A stretch of DNA of 64,000 nt from Tubiluchus corallicola (GCA_030141605.1 JAQGDQ010002370.1:89167-153166); one strand, 5' to 3'. Counted from the first letter of the stretch, positions 1 through 43,221 are shown. The notes: a model not told the origin generated them from the sequence alone. Program-made: numbers and translations.

Positions 1-926
1 GGTGTTTCCGAAAAGTTTTTCAGTTGCCTGCACATCATTGTACTTTGTAAATGGTCATCTAAATACTGTATTATAGTAACAGTTTCTCTGTCTTTATTGT
101 TCTACTTTTTGTTAATGGCTTTCCTGGCTGTCCTACTCATTGTTACACTTATGTGCTCATTTTGATTGGTCTGCATTTTTGTAAATTGTGGTTAGAGTTA
201 TCTGAGATAGAATTGAACAAATGGTCATATAATGTCCAGTTTTGTGGATTTAAAAATTTTCTTTTCTATTTTATGCTAGCTATGGCAGTTTGCTGAGAAA
301 TATTATAAATACATTGTTTTTTTGGAATGGAGCAATTAACACCACACTTTCACATAGTATAGCCAAATGTTATCAGACGAGGCATATCTAGGTAACCATA
401 CAGCAGCAATATCTTCACAGTGATTTGGGTAAATAGTGGCTTCTTTATAAAGAGGCACCTTAACAAATAAAATTTCAGTGCTTAAGGTAAGGCCGAGAAA
501 CTGAAAAATTGATTATTAAATGAGAGAAGGTGGCAAAATGTTTAAAACAAAATGCTGCTGACTGGGGAGTTGTTAAGCGAGAACTTACTGTACCTAACAT
601 TTAGCCAAGATGGTTTACCTATAACAGGTTTGCGTGGCTGCAAAGTACTTTATATATACACTTGTCCAAGACAATGAATTTTGTGTACTGGTTTTGCATG
701 CCAGGTGTATCGTTTATTCCGTACCATCTCAGAGGTTTTATCCATTGTAACATGAATGCATTTATGACCTGCATCACCAATTTCCCTGAAAAATGTTATG
801 TAAAAATATTAAATGTTTGGACGACAAATTTTCAGCTGTGAAACATTTTATGCTTTAGTTAAGGCATTTAAAAAGGGCCCGGTATTTACTTTTTAATTAA
901 TGTGGCTCACCAAAGTTTTTTTGCAG
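1..926. other. Probable SWEET intron (no feature recognised)
   Basis: AT-rich sequence upstream of the first visible SWEET exon, ending in a polypyrimidine stretch and AG at 925-926. I see no coding exon, RNA gene or repeat here. It is most likely intronic because the next exon begins mid-protein. Confidence 0.5.
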
Positions 927-3900
927 GTTGCTATGCAAAAACAACTGTTAGTTGCAGCGGGTGTTGTTTTTCCCTTGCTCATCTATACGAAGTATGTTGC
1001 GAATGATTACTATACAGCATTAAATAGGCTTGGAATAGCCTGTTGTTTGATGGGCGTTATTTTTTTTGGATCTCCTTTGGTGTCTATGGTAAGTATCAAC
1101 AAGAGTATAAATCTAAGCAGTTGAACTGTGTAGCTGTGATTGTTGATTTTCTGAGTTAGTTTAAGAACTTATTTATCTGTTGGCAGTAGCTTGGTAGATT
1201 TATTTTTTATCAATAAAAATTTGATAATTGTCTGCCCAGCTCCTAATGTGCAACATTCAGGTAATAACAGTGTATCGGTGTTTGTGTTTTCATGTTAACA
1301 AACTAATCTACTATTGAGTGCAAAAATTTATGAGAAAAAAATATAATTTTCAATTCATGAGACGTGCTTATGGTATTTTAATTAATATTTGGTCAAAGAA
1401 AAAGCTTTGCAATTAAAATATCATATAAATAAGAGTAGATCATAGCTGAAGAAAACGCTTTTACTTTAATAAAAATTTAACTCTGTGAGTTAAACTCTTA
1501 TTTCAAGTCAGATCACAAATACCATATTTTGACAGCAAGCACTGCAAGCTTTTTCAGTAAATTTGTCAGAATTTACATTGAAATTAAATTTACTGTTGTT
1601 GTAGCTATTTTGTAACTAAGGTTGTGAAAGTTACATGGCGGGCTTTTATGATAAATGTACAAAAAATTGACTGCATTGCCAAGTTTACTAAAGCGTTGAT
1701 GCAAGTGCTCAGCTTGTAGGAAAATTTGCATGGTTGCTGCACATTTTTATTGAGGGATGGTCAGGAGCTACCCTTCCAAATATGTTTAAGCACTTTAGCT
1801 GGTGCTCTCTTTTGTCCCAGAGAAATATCTTTTTTGACAATGAACTAGGTTAGGGTCCAACCAATATCAGCTCCATTATTAGACTCTGTCATTGAGTAAG
1901 TTTCCTGCTCTCGGTAGCATGTCATTTATACATGCATTGTGAAACTGTGAATTGTTGATTTTCCGTGTATGCTCTATTTGAAAGCATTTTGCTTGGTTTA
2001 TGAACTAATTCACCTTTAACCAAATATCGAACTGTGTTTTCATGTTGTATTCAGAATTTTGGATTCTTAGTTTACAAAGAGCACCTGTAGTTGAGTGTGC
2101 TTAATGCTATGCATTAATCAAGAAGAGTTGGAATGCAGTACTGTACACTGCAAGTCTGCAAGCTAGAATACAAAATTCAGTGGCTGGGTCTACTCAATTG
2201 AATGTTTATAGCAAGACCAATATCAAGGCCAGCCTTGGTTCTATTGTTAACTAATGATTGCTACTTCCTAGTAACAGCACCATGCTTTTAGGCAGTGCAC
2301 CTCACTTCTAATACTATGCTAACATATACATTGTTATATTTTGAGTTCATGGGCAAATTGTTTGCATGCAATGGTTTTAGACAATTAATATTAATTGTAT
2401 GATTTATGTTTGCAGGGTAAAGTTATTCGCTCAAAAAGTACGGAATGTATGTCATTTTATTTGTCACTTGTCACATTTCTGGTTTCTCTAGAATGGTGGA
2501 TATATGGTTGGTTGATAGAGGATTACTTTGTACAGGTATGTTTACATCTGTACCAAATTTAAAGTAAAAATGCAGATATGCAACGTGGCAACTGCCACAT
2601 GATGTGCTACAAGTAAGCATGGACAAACAAAAAACTTCAGAAATTTTCTCTGGCACAATCAGTTTTTACGTGAAATTTAAAAAAAATTAACTCGACTCAA
2701 CTTAAAAGAGAGGGTCGAGCATGGTTTGTATGCCTGTACTTTTACGCATATACAAAGAAAGTTGTAATATCTAATTGACATTTTGCCAGTGGTCATGTTT
2801 TTCATCTTGATAAAGTAAACAGAGTCTAAACATTTAAATGCAGTCTTGAGGAAAAATCATTTTGGTAAATTGTATTTTAATGGCAGTCTGCTATTTTTGG
2901 TATTTGGACTGTGACTTGTATTTGGTGTTACATTTATACTTTCTGAAACTTCACAATCAGAATGTATTTTCATAAAAGTTTATATATGGGTCTTTCTTGC
3001 TTTTGCTTATTTTGTTGTAGTCCACGTCAGAAATTTAGACAAATTGTTGTAGTAGTGGCCTTATGGCTCTCCTTGAAAATATTCAGTTAAATGCGTCTCA
3101 TACTTGTGCTGACAGAATGTTTGGATCCAGTAAAGTCAATCTGTGTAGCAAGTCTTAACCTAATCCATGCAGTTTATGTTTCTGTACAAACTTATCAATC
3201 GGTTAGTTCCATGATATTTGTGTGATATATTGCCACCAAAAGTCAATTATGTCACACCATATCCAGTACGCAATGGCGATGATTTTAGAAACTTTAATCA
3301 TCATTTGTCTTCGTTTGCTAATTTGTTTTTTGTTTCTGTTGTAAATTCATGGAATATTCTTCCTCTCTATATTTGTAATAGTGCGTCTTTATCGTATTTT
3401 AAATTACATTAAAAAACACTTGAGTTTCAACAGACGCCTCAATTATTACTTTTGTGGTGACCATAAACTAGCTGTTCATCATACGCGAATACTGGTTGAC
3501 TATTCTCAAGTAAGCTTTGACCTGAGCCAATGATGGAACCCTTGTTTTACCTACATGTAGATGTGGTGCCTCTTTTGAAACCATTATTTGTTTTCTAACT
3601 AGCTGTTCATCATACGCGAATACTGGTTGACTATTCTCAAGTAAGCTTTGACCTGAGCCAATGATGGAACCCTTGTTTTACCTACATGTAGATGTGGTGC
3701 CTCTTTTGAAACCATTAGTTGTTTTCTAACTGGCTGCCCTTTATATCGCCAGGCTCGAGATATCTTACTAAACAAACTGTGTACTTAGTTAATTCCATAC
3801 AATATTAAAATTCATATGCAGCCAACAAATGAACACGTTTATCTGCTTTTTCGTGGTAATCAACACTTAAATATAACTACTAATATGCAAGTATTTAAAC

Positions 3901-4462
3901 TTGTACAGAAATTTATATTTCTTACTAAGCACTTCTAACCATTGTATTAGTTTACATAGCTAGCAGACTGTTCAGTTATTGTTTGCACTCTTCTGAGTGT
4001 TACGTTCCATTGGCAAGCAGCTTTATCAATTGTAAAACTGCTTTGTGCAAGCCACAGGGTAATCTCTGTCATATTACAATAAAACTACGTTTAAAGTAAA
4101 TTGAGTCAAAGAGCTCTTACTGAAAGTTATGGTTTCTGCCTTTTTAAAACCGTAATTAGAATCGTAGTCGTCCTAGTCATAAACAAATATTATTATAACA
4201 TGCTTTTAGGGTAGTCTTTGTAAACACGTTAAACAGTTGCTGTTTTTTTATTATTTTTACAATTGTTTGTCAAACTCTATATAGGTGGGCACATATAGCA
4301 TATTTTTCTATACTGTTGAAGGTTCCAAACTTTTTGGGTACAGTTTTGGGCACAACGCAGTTGGCTTTATTTCTCAAGTATCCAAGCAAATCCGAAGATG
4401 GTCTAATTAGTCGAAGTGTTAGTCAACCAGTAATGCCAACGAATATGGGAAATTTTGTGTGA
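927..4462 (+). CDS. SWEET-family sugar transporter (SLC50A1-like), 3' part
   Basis: Three coding exons, all phase 0: 927-1088, 2416-2535 and 4322-4462 (stop TGA 4460-4462), giving the C-terminal 140 residues. SWEET proteins are seven-helix membrane uniporters that move mono- or disaccharides across plasma or internal membranes. The exons read as the second MtN3/saliva repeat: a helix ending YTALNRLGIACCLMGVIFFG, then the conserved SPLV, the RSKSTECMSF segment, the WWIYGW helix, and VPNFLGTVLGTTQLALF followed by a short polar tail. Exon borders have AG before and GTAAG/GTATG after. The first MtN3 repeat and start codon must lie upstream of the window; nothing in 1-926 reads as another exon. 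Family assignment is strong; which paralogue is not decided. A LINE relic sits in the last intron. Confidence 0.88.
3218..4095 (+). mobile_element. LINE (non-LTR retrotransposon) 3'-end relic in SWEET intron
   Basis: Translation in shifting frames gives the C-terminal end of a non-LTR retrotransposon ORF2. First comes FFVSVVNSWNILPLYI with SLSYFKL (3290-3412), then HHTRILVDYSQVSFDLSQ (about 3478-3532), then PTCRCGASFET and FLTGCPLYRQARDILL (3550-3770). That is the C-x-C-G...C zinc-knuckle-like tail common in CR1/RTE-type LINEs. A final segment, FKLVQKFIFLTKHF, runs about 3895-3938. A 3' UTR with AATAAAA follows near 4078. It is broken by frameshifts and by an internal 131-bp tandem duplication, so it is dead. 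It lies in sense orientation within the last SWEET intron. The family is inferred from motifs only. Confidence 0.7.
3466..3727 (+). repeat. 131-bp tandem duplication within the LINE relic
   Basis: The stretch starting AACTAGCTGTTCATCATACG at 3466 repeats at 3597 with a period of 131 bp and almost no differences (for example ATTATTTG versus ATTAGTTG near the end). 131 is not a multiple of three, so the duplication itself shifts the LINE reading frame. Confidence 0.9.
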
Positions 4463-5122
4463 TAAATGACAAACGATTTTTATTTCTATGACTAGTCTTT
4501 GTAACTGCTATTGTACGACTAAGCATTGAAGGTTAAGAAGAAAGCAATGCAACTAACATTTTTCAGACTTTTACTAAACATGATTTTAGTGGTATTTTTT
4601 GATCACTATGTAATAGGTGTATTTAGAAAGTTATCATACCGTAAAGTTTTTTAGTTCTTTAGATTTTAAGTTGAAATATTCATTTTTGTCTTTTTAAAAA
4701 CCCCTCTATTAATATGTGACGAATTATATGCTTGTGGTTATTATGACCAAACAGTGCATCGTCTATACGTTTGTGTGCTTTTTTTTTTTATGCTACAAAT
4801 ATTGCATACATTATACTTATTTTATACTTAATTTCACACAAAGAATATCAGTGCTTTCTTTTTGAAATACTTAAAAATACTTGAAGATGTGCACATTTTT
4901 TCTGGTTAGTGTTTATATTGTTTATGGCATCAATAATATGTAATAGTTTTATTTATTTAACCAAAAGCATCCAGGGTACATTAATAAGTGTTCATTATTG
5001 TTCCCTTACAACCATGTGACAACCATGTTGCTAAGCAGTTACATTTTAAAAGTATTGTGAAAGAAAAAAGTTTTCTGTGTTTCTGTTGTAAATAATTTGG
5101 GTCTGGCTGTATTCACTTGTGA

Positions 5123-5128
5123 AATAAA
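5123..5128 (+). terminator. Poly(A) signal AATAAA, SWEET gene
   Basis: AATAAA about 660 bases after the SWEET stop, followed by a run of A and a T-rich stretch, so a plausible 3' end for this gene. Earlier AT-rich stretches give no better candidate. Confidence 0.5.
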
Positions 5129-6524
5129 ACTTTTATCAAACAAAAAAGTCTTGGCTTTTTGCATAATTTTCTAATGCCATTAAAATCCTTATAGTTCTAG
5201 ACTCATATCTTATGTAAAAAAAATATCTGCTTTCCTGCTTTATACCTTGCCTATCCTGCAACACTTTCAGTTCTGATTCATACAAAACGGTTGCATGAAA
5301 TATGTGACCCTAATCAGCTTGTCAGAAATAAAAAGGTATACTTGAAACTTGCAAATTTTAGTTATTGTTCCGGTCATGTAGCTGCTTATAAATGTTCAAG
5401 ATGCAGTATGAGATTGGACAATGAAAAAAACTAGCTAGATTCTTAGCATATTAAGGGTATCTTATTAAGAATCATATATACGCCTACTATTGCTTTAATT
5501 ATGTACTCAGATAGGAAAAGTACTACAATTGGTTTATCATGTGTATATTAAACAAAATACATTGATGACATTATTATTTAAAATTCTAATTTTAGAATTA
5601 CCAATTAGTGGTGGAATGAATTCACAATTATTGAAATTTTAAAACTAAATTAGACAGGAAGAAAGCAGGTGTGAAAAAGTTGAGTCTGAGTCTGAATACA
5701 AATGTCCTTGGTGCAGATTCAGGTTCCACTTTTTTCTAATCTTCTTTCTTTTGGTTGTAGTTTGGTTTCAGGTGCATTTCAGTATTGACATTTCATTAAG
5801 TGCATTGCAGTTTTTGTGGCCAACAAATTGTAGCTTCTTGATCAATTTTATTTAACTCTATTTATTCAAAATGAATTTATCATTATTATTGAAAGTTTAA
5901 CTTTTCAGCTGTAAGACTTGCCAATATAATCCCAAGACCCCAAGGGTGTGTTCACAAAGTGCAGAATAAGTTGTGCCTTTGTGGTTACATTCTGTTTTGG
6001 TTACTAAATGTTTACGTGGAACTTGTGCAATTTATGTGAAACTTGATTTATTCTAACTGTCCTTGTCCGCACAAGTTTATACCTCTTCAGCTTTTAGGAG
6101 CAGTATATGCAGAAGCAAAATATACAAAAATAATTATTAAAGTTTTTTGGGTTGATCTACTAAATGTGTAGATCGCCCATAAAGTATTACTGTATAAGCA
6201 ATTGTATGTTGAGCCATACTTTGAATGCTTTAAAGCTATTTAATGCAATTATGTGCATCATCGATGTTATTGCATTTCATATCCTGTTTTACACAGAGGT
6301 TGTAAATCGCTTACAGGAAAAGGAAAGCGTTTAGTCATACCTCAGATGTAAAACGTCACTGGGGACTAATAATGACTCACAGGCTGAGACTAATATCATT
6401 GAATTTTTTTGCAAATGTGAGACATGTATGTTGTATGTATGTTGGAGTATATTGTGATGCTTGCAAACCTATTTTATTTTTAAAGACTAAGCACCAGTTT
6501 AACCCCCACTCAGCAACATTATAG
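5129..6524. other. Intergenic spacer SWEET to integrin alpha
   Basis: About 1.4 kb of AT-rich sequence between the probable SWEET poly(A) signal and the integrin start codon. It must hold the integrin promoter and 5' UTR, but I cannot place a TATA box or start site with confidence. No RNA gene or clear repeat was seen. Confidence 0.5.
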
Positions 6525-37661
<31,137 letters not shown>

Positions 37662-37681
37662 GTGATATGTTTGTTTTCATT

Positions 37682-38352
37682 GAGGGCTGTCTTAACGCAT
37701 GGACACACTGGGCAGTTGCCTGGTGGCTCCATGAGCATAGAGGCCCTGTGGTAACCTACGTTGAGTTGAGACTTACTGTCAATAAATAATTGAAATCTGT
37801 TTTTCTCAATGTTGAAATTGCACTCAGAATTTTCATGTGCATGATGGTAACCAACTATGCTAGAGGACTTTCATTTTTAAGACTGAAGTTTTTAAAAAAA
37901 ATCTGCTTTGTAACACATTGAGGCAGCAGCGTTTGAATTAAGTTTCACTCATGTGTATTGAAAATGACATCATGAAGACCATTGGCTTTAAGCCAGTTAT
38001 AAAGCATTTCTCTGCAAAGAAATTTCGCAAATGTTTGTGTTGAATATACTTGATTAATACTAAATAATTCATGTTAATTTTATACTGTGCCATCTCCATT
38101 TGTATGGTTTCCCAGTTATGTATCATTTATGCACATTTGTTTACAATTTTTCTGTTTTTTCAAGGCTCATACTATATTGTTCAAATATTGTGTTGATTAA
38201 GCATTGCTGTGCAGCATGTTGGAAGTTCCAATACAGTTACCATGTGTTTAATTTTATCGACCATTTACATTTTTATTCGTGTGAGTGGTTGTTTATGTAG
38301 GAGCCCCTGTGCACTGGTTTGCCCGGGGACCTATAATGCTGTTAAGACGGCC
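37682..38352. mobile_element. Degraded hAT-like MITE in the integrin 3' flank
   Basis: Left end GGGCTGTCTTAACGCAT followed by CTGGGCAGTTGCC and GGTGGCTCC. The right end, read as its reverse complement, is GGCCGTCTTAACAGCAT followed by CGGGCAAACCAGTGCAC and GGGGCTCC. This inverted arrangement with GGGC-rich subterminal stretches is typical of hAT-type MITEs. No exact target duplication survives. It starts 20 bases after the integrin stop codon, so it forms most of the 3' UTR. Confidence 0.6.
37781..37786 (+). terminator. Candidate integrin poly(A) signal inside the MITE
   Basis: AATAAA 119 bases after the integrin stop (37661), lying within the MITE-like sequence. A second AATAAA at 38549-38554 is an alternative. 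Confidence 0.45.
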
Positions 38353-39602
38353 AGTTTAATTGTTTTTCTGAATCAATCGGTTTTTTGACTATATTTTTCC
38401 TTAATGAAGTCAACTCATAAATAGTTCCCCTGTCAAAAAGGTAAAAAAAAGAAAAAATTGGTTTGTGACTGATTGTTTTTATCCAGATAAGTTATGTTTA
38501 AAGACGAATGAAGACATTTTGCTTCAAGTGATTGAGTATACCAGTGGTAATAAATGTATTTTATCACTAAATTACGAAAATATGTTCCTTCATTAGTCAT
38601 GTTTAATGATTTTCATGCCTTGCTGTTTCAATGGTTACCTAGATTCTCCACACTGACACCCAGCAGCCTACACAGTAGTTAGCTGTTCTATTATGATGAC
38701 TCAGCCACTGTAATGCTAAGCATGTAAGAAAGAAATGGAATGTAAGTAAATCCAAATATTACTGAAGAAAGCAGCTAGGAACAAACAGCCACTGGACATG
38801 GGCTACTTTTTGCAGTGCTATTACCAGGAATTGCAATTGTAATCGTAGGTAACGTTGTACACTGTACAACTGCAAATAAATGTTGAACTTATCTCAGTAT
38901 TTACTTTGTGGGCTTTCACTCAGGAGTGTTACTCAGTATAAAGTTTACATGTAAAATGCACTTTATGAGACATTTCATTACATAACTAAGATCGAAATAA
39001 TTTTCAATTGAATCGAAATTTCAACTGATTGCTAATGCTGGTTATCATACACAGCGACAGCTGTTGCGCCACTAGGTTACTCTACAATTCCAGCTATAAC
39101 TATTTGAATAAAATTTTTCTACACTAAATTTTTAACAATGTTCACTCTTACTGGTTAGAAGACTGAAGCCATTAAAAATTGGCTTTCTCACCTAAAGTCG
39201 TTACCACAGTAAACCCACATCATTCAACTGAAAATTATTACATTTTTTATTTGCTAAATTTACAAATTTTCTAATTATTAGATCAGTTTTATCTAAAAGA
39301 ATGAATCAAATAAAACTAATTTTTAACCATATACACATACATGATTAATAATTAAAAATAACTGCATGTAGAAATAATTTCAAAACCAAAGGTCTAATGA
39401 ACAGGAGTGATAATTTTAACCTCAACACTGATGTTTCATACATACACCTTTAATGTGGTATGTTGCTTAGAGAAAGACATACACTGTTTAGTAACAAACT
39501 GGCCAGGAAAAAATTAACCAGGCTATGCAACACTATATGCATTGGTTTCTGTTGATGAGACTATGCATATAAGGTATCAACTACTGACTTGTTCACAATC
39601 CT

Positions 39603-39871
39603 GTTTGCATAGGAAAAACGTCCATAAGTCGGCAGGTAGGCATTCCTAGTTATTCACACTTCCTGATTTTCCACTTTGATACCTAGCTCATTGGCCATTA
39701 CTCTACATTATTTCTAAGCACAGATGTCAACGTTGAGGTGCATGCTGCATCATGAAAAACATTATTTTGACAAAAGCGGTCCTGAAGTTTGCCATTTTTT
39801 TGTCACATTTCTACAAAAACACTATCAACGTATGGAAAAGTGGTTGCTAAAAGTGGACTTTGTAAAAGAAC
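39603..39871 (+). repeat. Dispersed repeat, copy 2
   Basis: Related to 12653-12945 in the same orientation; lies about 600 bases 3' of the CHMP2 gene in unit A. Confidence 0.65.
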
Positions 39872-40484
39872 ACTGCAGTTACAGTTATGAAGCCCAGTAA
39901 ATTTAGCGTTTATTTTTGTAAAAATAACTGATATTGACCCAATTTTTCTACATGTTATTTTGAGTCATTGTAACATAGCTTGAACTATGCCAACTTATGG
40001 ACAGTTTTGGTTTGTTGAGCACACATATGAAAACCAAATAAACAAATTTGAAGAAATTGTTCACATGGTGTTGATGATAAGACATGACATTACACTGAAA
40101 TAATCCGAACTTGACTGATGAAGACAACAACAAAAAAAATTCAGACTAGCATGTCAATATCAATGCATTAGCTATCAGAGTTCAATGTTGGTCATATAAA
40201 AACTAATTAATATATCACATTTTTACAACTTAATCTTTCAATATGGTGCCATACCGACATGCAGAGTATAATGCACACAAGGAAATGCTGTTTATGTTGT
40301 TTACTCAGTAATGTACATTATGTAAAACAAGTTTCATAATTGCAGATAATGACAATTTGGCGACACAAGAATACCGTAAAATTGAAGTCTTTGACTGTAC
40401 CTGACAGAATTTTTATATCCGAATCTACAAGTAACCTAACTATTCTCAGTAAATAAAAACTTGACTCCAGTTGTCAAAGGCTGT

Positions 40485-40490
40485 TTTATT
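40485..40490 (-). terminator. Poly(A) signal, CHMP2 copy A
   Basis: AATAAA on the minus strand 33 bases after the stop codon; its counterpart in unit B is at 45373-45378. Confidence 0.65.
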
Positions 40491-40522
40491 TTCACATAAT
40501 GCAAAGTAGAAATAGATTACTT

Positions 40523-41194
40523 TCACTCTCTCCTGAGATTATTTAATCTGGCTTGTAGATCATCATCTGCATCAGGAGTTCCTCCGGCTGCCACAGGCTG
40601 TTGTGCTCCTGGCAGTGTTGATGCTTTCAGTGATCCAGCTGCCTGTGGGAGTGAGGAAAGTTCATCTGTCATTTGCAGACCAAGTTCATCCAATACTTGT
40701 GCAACAACAGCGTCACTTTCTTCTTCATCTTCCTCATCGCCCATTGCATCATCGATTACATCAGCCATCATCTCCTCTTTCATATCCATAATTTCAGACT
40801 GCTTTTCAAATTCCATCATAATCTTTTGAATTTGAGGCAGCTTCATTTGCTTGTTCATATTTGTCATTGCTTTTGTAACACCTTTCATAGCTTGAGCCAT
40901 GGAATTTGTCGATTTCAATGTTTGAATTTTGAGTGACACAGCCTGAATATTTGCTCTCATCAACATAAATTTTTTACAATAACGACGAGTTCGAACCAGG
41001 TCCTTTGCCATTATTTTAACTGCATCCATTTGTCCTTGCTTAGCCATTTTCTTTATATCAGCTATAATCTTCTTTTCTGATTGTTCCATTTTTGTACGCT
41101 CACGGTCTAATTCTCTCATGGCTTTATTGAGGGTACGCTGGTTTTGCCTCAGCATTTCTTCTGGTGTTTTCCTTCGACCAAATAACCAATCCAT
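40523..41194 (-). CDS. CHMP2A: CHMP2A/Vps2-type ESCRT-III subunit, copy A, 223 aa
   Basis: ESCRT-III component that polymerises on endosomal and other membranes for vesicle budding and abscission, and recruits the ATPase Vps4. The protein begins MDWLFGRRKTPEEMLRQNQR (the amphipathic/basic N-terminus of CHMP2). The helical Snf7 core follows (DLVRTRRYCKKFMLMRANIQ, SMAQAMKGVTKAM), then an acidic linker (DDAMGDEEDEEESDAV), and it ends DLQARLNNLRRE, a good MIM1 motif for the Vps4 MIT domain. Length is normal for the family. The coding region is one exon in an otherwise intron-dense region. A possible 5'-UTR acceptor (TATATTTACAG) lies just upstream on the minus strand at 41232-41242. AATAAA at 40485-40490 follows the stop by about 33 bases. 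Confidence 0.93.
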   Translation of the reverse strand: MDWLFGRRKTPEEMLRQNQRTLNKAMRELDRERTKMEQSEKKIIADIKKMAKQGQMDAVKIMAKDLVRTRRYCKKFMLMRANIQAVSLKIQTLKSTNSMAQAMKGVTKAMTNMNKQMKLPQIQKIMMEFEKQSEIMDMKEEMMADVIDDAMGDEEDEEESDAVVAQVLDELGLQMTDELSSLPQAAGSLKASTLPGAQQPVAAGGTPDADDDLQARLNNLRRE

Positions 41195-41803
41195 TTTGAC
41201 AGTGGTAGAAAACTTTTACTTGCAAATGTATCTGTAAATATAAAACTATTGGTTACAAACATTCCTACTCAAATGCAAAAGCATGTAAATCAGTTTTCTA
41301 AAAGATTATTCTGCACAACTGATAAAAGTTAAGTATTTAATACATACAAAAATGTGTATCGGAGTGACAGTAAACTTAATTTATACAACACAATTATATC
41401 AGCTTAATGGGCATGCATATCGTAAACATCGTTGACTTAAGTCGAATATACTTAACTAAAATAAATTGTTGGACTTGTAATTAGCCTTTATTAGAAGGCT
41501 CACTAGATGCCACAGTCACTGGTTTTGACTTTTGATCCTTTTCTGGTTATACTTGTGGATGTGCTCCCAAATTGCATGCAGTAATGGGATTAACATAAAG
41601 GAAAAAACTCAAAACAAAAATGTGAACCAACTTAGGAAAAAGAGTTGAATTTAAAACTAATGCCCCTTTAGTATTAATAATTTATACTGCCTTTTGCCGA
41701 TAAAGAAAATACATTATCGAGCACAGTCTTTTATCAATTAAAGGTCCACTGACCCTGGTAGACTTGCTGTTAAAATCCACTACTGACTAGGAAGATACAA
41801 ATA

Positions 41804-42988
41804 GAGTATATTCCATTTATAACGAGTTTCAAGGGACTGCCGAAATTTGCTCGCTATAACAGAGTCTCGTTATAGCCGAGGCAAATTGTCCGAGTGAGTG
41901 GGTGTGCTATATAGAAATGAAACCCATAAGGCTGATATGAAACGATGACATAGCACTTTCTTTTGAGACTGGCATAAGTTTTCTAATGAGTGCCACTGTT
42001 CAGCAAATATTTCATCATGAAAGAGTAAACTCTAAACTCTATTATTTCTATTACAGAGGCAGTATTTTATGCAATAAATACCTGCATAAAAGTACTGAGC
42101 GAGTTGTTTTTCTAAACCACAACTGTCATTCATTGCGACATTTGCAGACATTTGAGTGCTTTGTGTGGGTGTTAACGGCGCAAGAGCCTGGATGTCTGCG
42201 TGGGCGGAAAGCATAGCTGGTTTTTTTATTTAAATAGCTGTACAGGCTTAGTATAACTGATTATGAGCATTTCATCATGGGCTGAAACATTGCCTAATAA
42301 TTAACTCTGCACTCTAGCAAGCTGGTTTTTTTTTTATTTAAATAGCTGCACAGGCTTAGTATAACTGATTATGAGCATTTCATCATGGGCTGAAACGTTG
42401 TCTAATAATTAACTCTACACTCCTTTAATTATAAATAAAAGCACTGTGCTATTTTAAAATGGTATTTTTATTAAAAATTAAACTTTGCAAAGTCTCAGAA
42501 TTATTTATTTTGCAAAGCAGAACAGCTTTGGTCGTTGTTGTCTGCATCACATTAAATTTGCAACACTTTATTTAAGGAGCTGTCAAGTTGACTGTTTACT
42601 GTCATCTGATAGCTTCCTAACACGTTGACAAACTTGTTGTTTTTCTGACTCATCCTGCTCGCTTCATTCTACCTGCAGTCTATAGGTTATAATTACAGCA
42701 GCGTTTGTACTAAGCTGTTGACTCACCAGCACATCTGAATGATTGTGCTGTACTTGACAGTTGATACACATAACACAGTGTTTTGGAACTCGCGCTCGTT
42801 ATATGCAGGGTAAATACAATCATGGGGCCAGAAAATTCCCTGATAATAAGCAATATTTTGTAATATCAGAGCTTGCTGTAAGCACGGTTTAAATACATTA
42901 TTTAAGACTAAGACTTAGCGGGCTTTGGAATTTCCTTGTAATATTCAGAAGCCTTGTTTTAACAGGCTTGTTTTATAAATGGTATGAT
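41804..42988 (-). mobile_element. Pogo/Tigger-like non-autonomous element, unit A
   Basis: About 1.2 kb with related inverted ends: TATATTCCATTTATAACGAG on the left and, as reverse complement, CATACCATTTATAAAACAAG on the right. Its right part, reverse-complemented, matches 7715-8010 closely. Inside is a tandem duplication of about 106 bp (42204-42310 and 42311-42415, starting AGCTGGTTTTTTTATTTAAA). No intact transposase. Confidence 0.65.
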
Positions 42989-43008
42989 AAATTTGTGTTT
43001 CGCTAGCA

Positions 43009-43221
43009 TTGAAACACTTCGAATTTAGTGCCAAGCACACGTCTTGCGAAAAAATAAAAATCGAGGAAAAAAGTGGCGTCCCACTAGGAACCCTCGCTGT
43101 ACTTATATGTGGGCAAACTCAAGCAGTAATAGAGAGACTGTGGCACCTGAATGAAAGTATAAACCCTCCTAGAACAATGTGCTTAAGAGTTGCTAGGTTA
43201 TGCTATAAAGTAATGGATTGA
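43009..43221 (+). pseudogene. 70-codon ORF, possible pogo transposase HTH relic (unit A)
   Basis: Short frame just outside the pogo-like element. SCEKIKIEEKSGVPLGTLAV with TQAVIERL loosely resembles the N-terminal CENP-B/Tigger helix-turn-helix, where a G-[IV]-P-x-[GS]-T-L/V turn is followed by a basic stretch and an ILE-type helix. The similarity is weak and short; an identical copy lies at 47897-48109. Confidence 0.3.

Noticed and set aside
40603-40936. Plus-strand ORFs of 62 and 87 codons across CHMP2 (also at 45491-45824)
   Set aside because: Antisense to a strongly conserved CHMP2 coding region.
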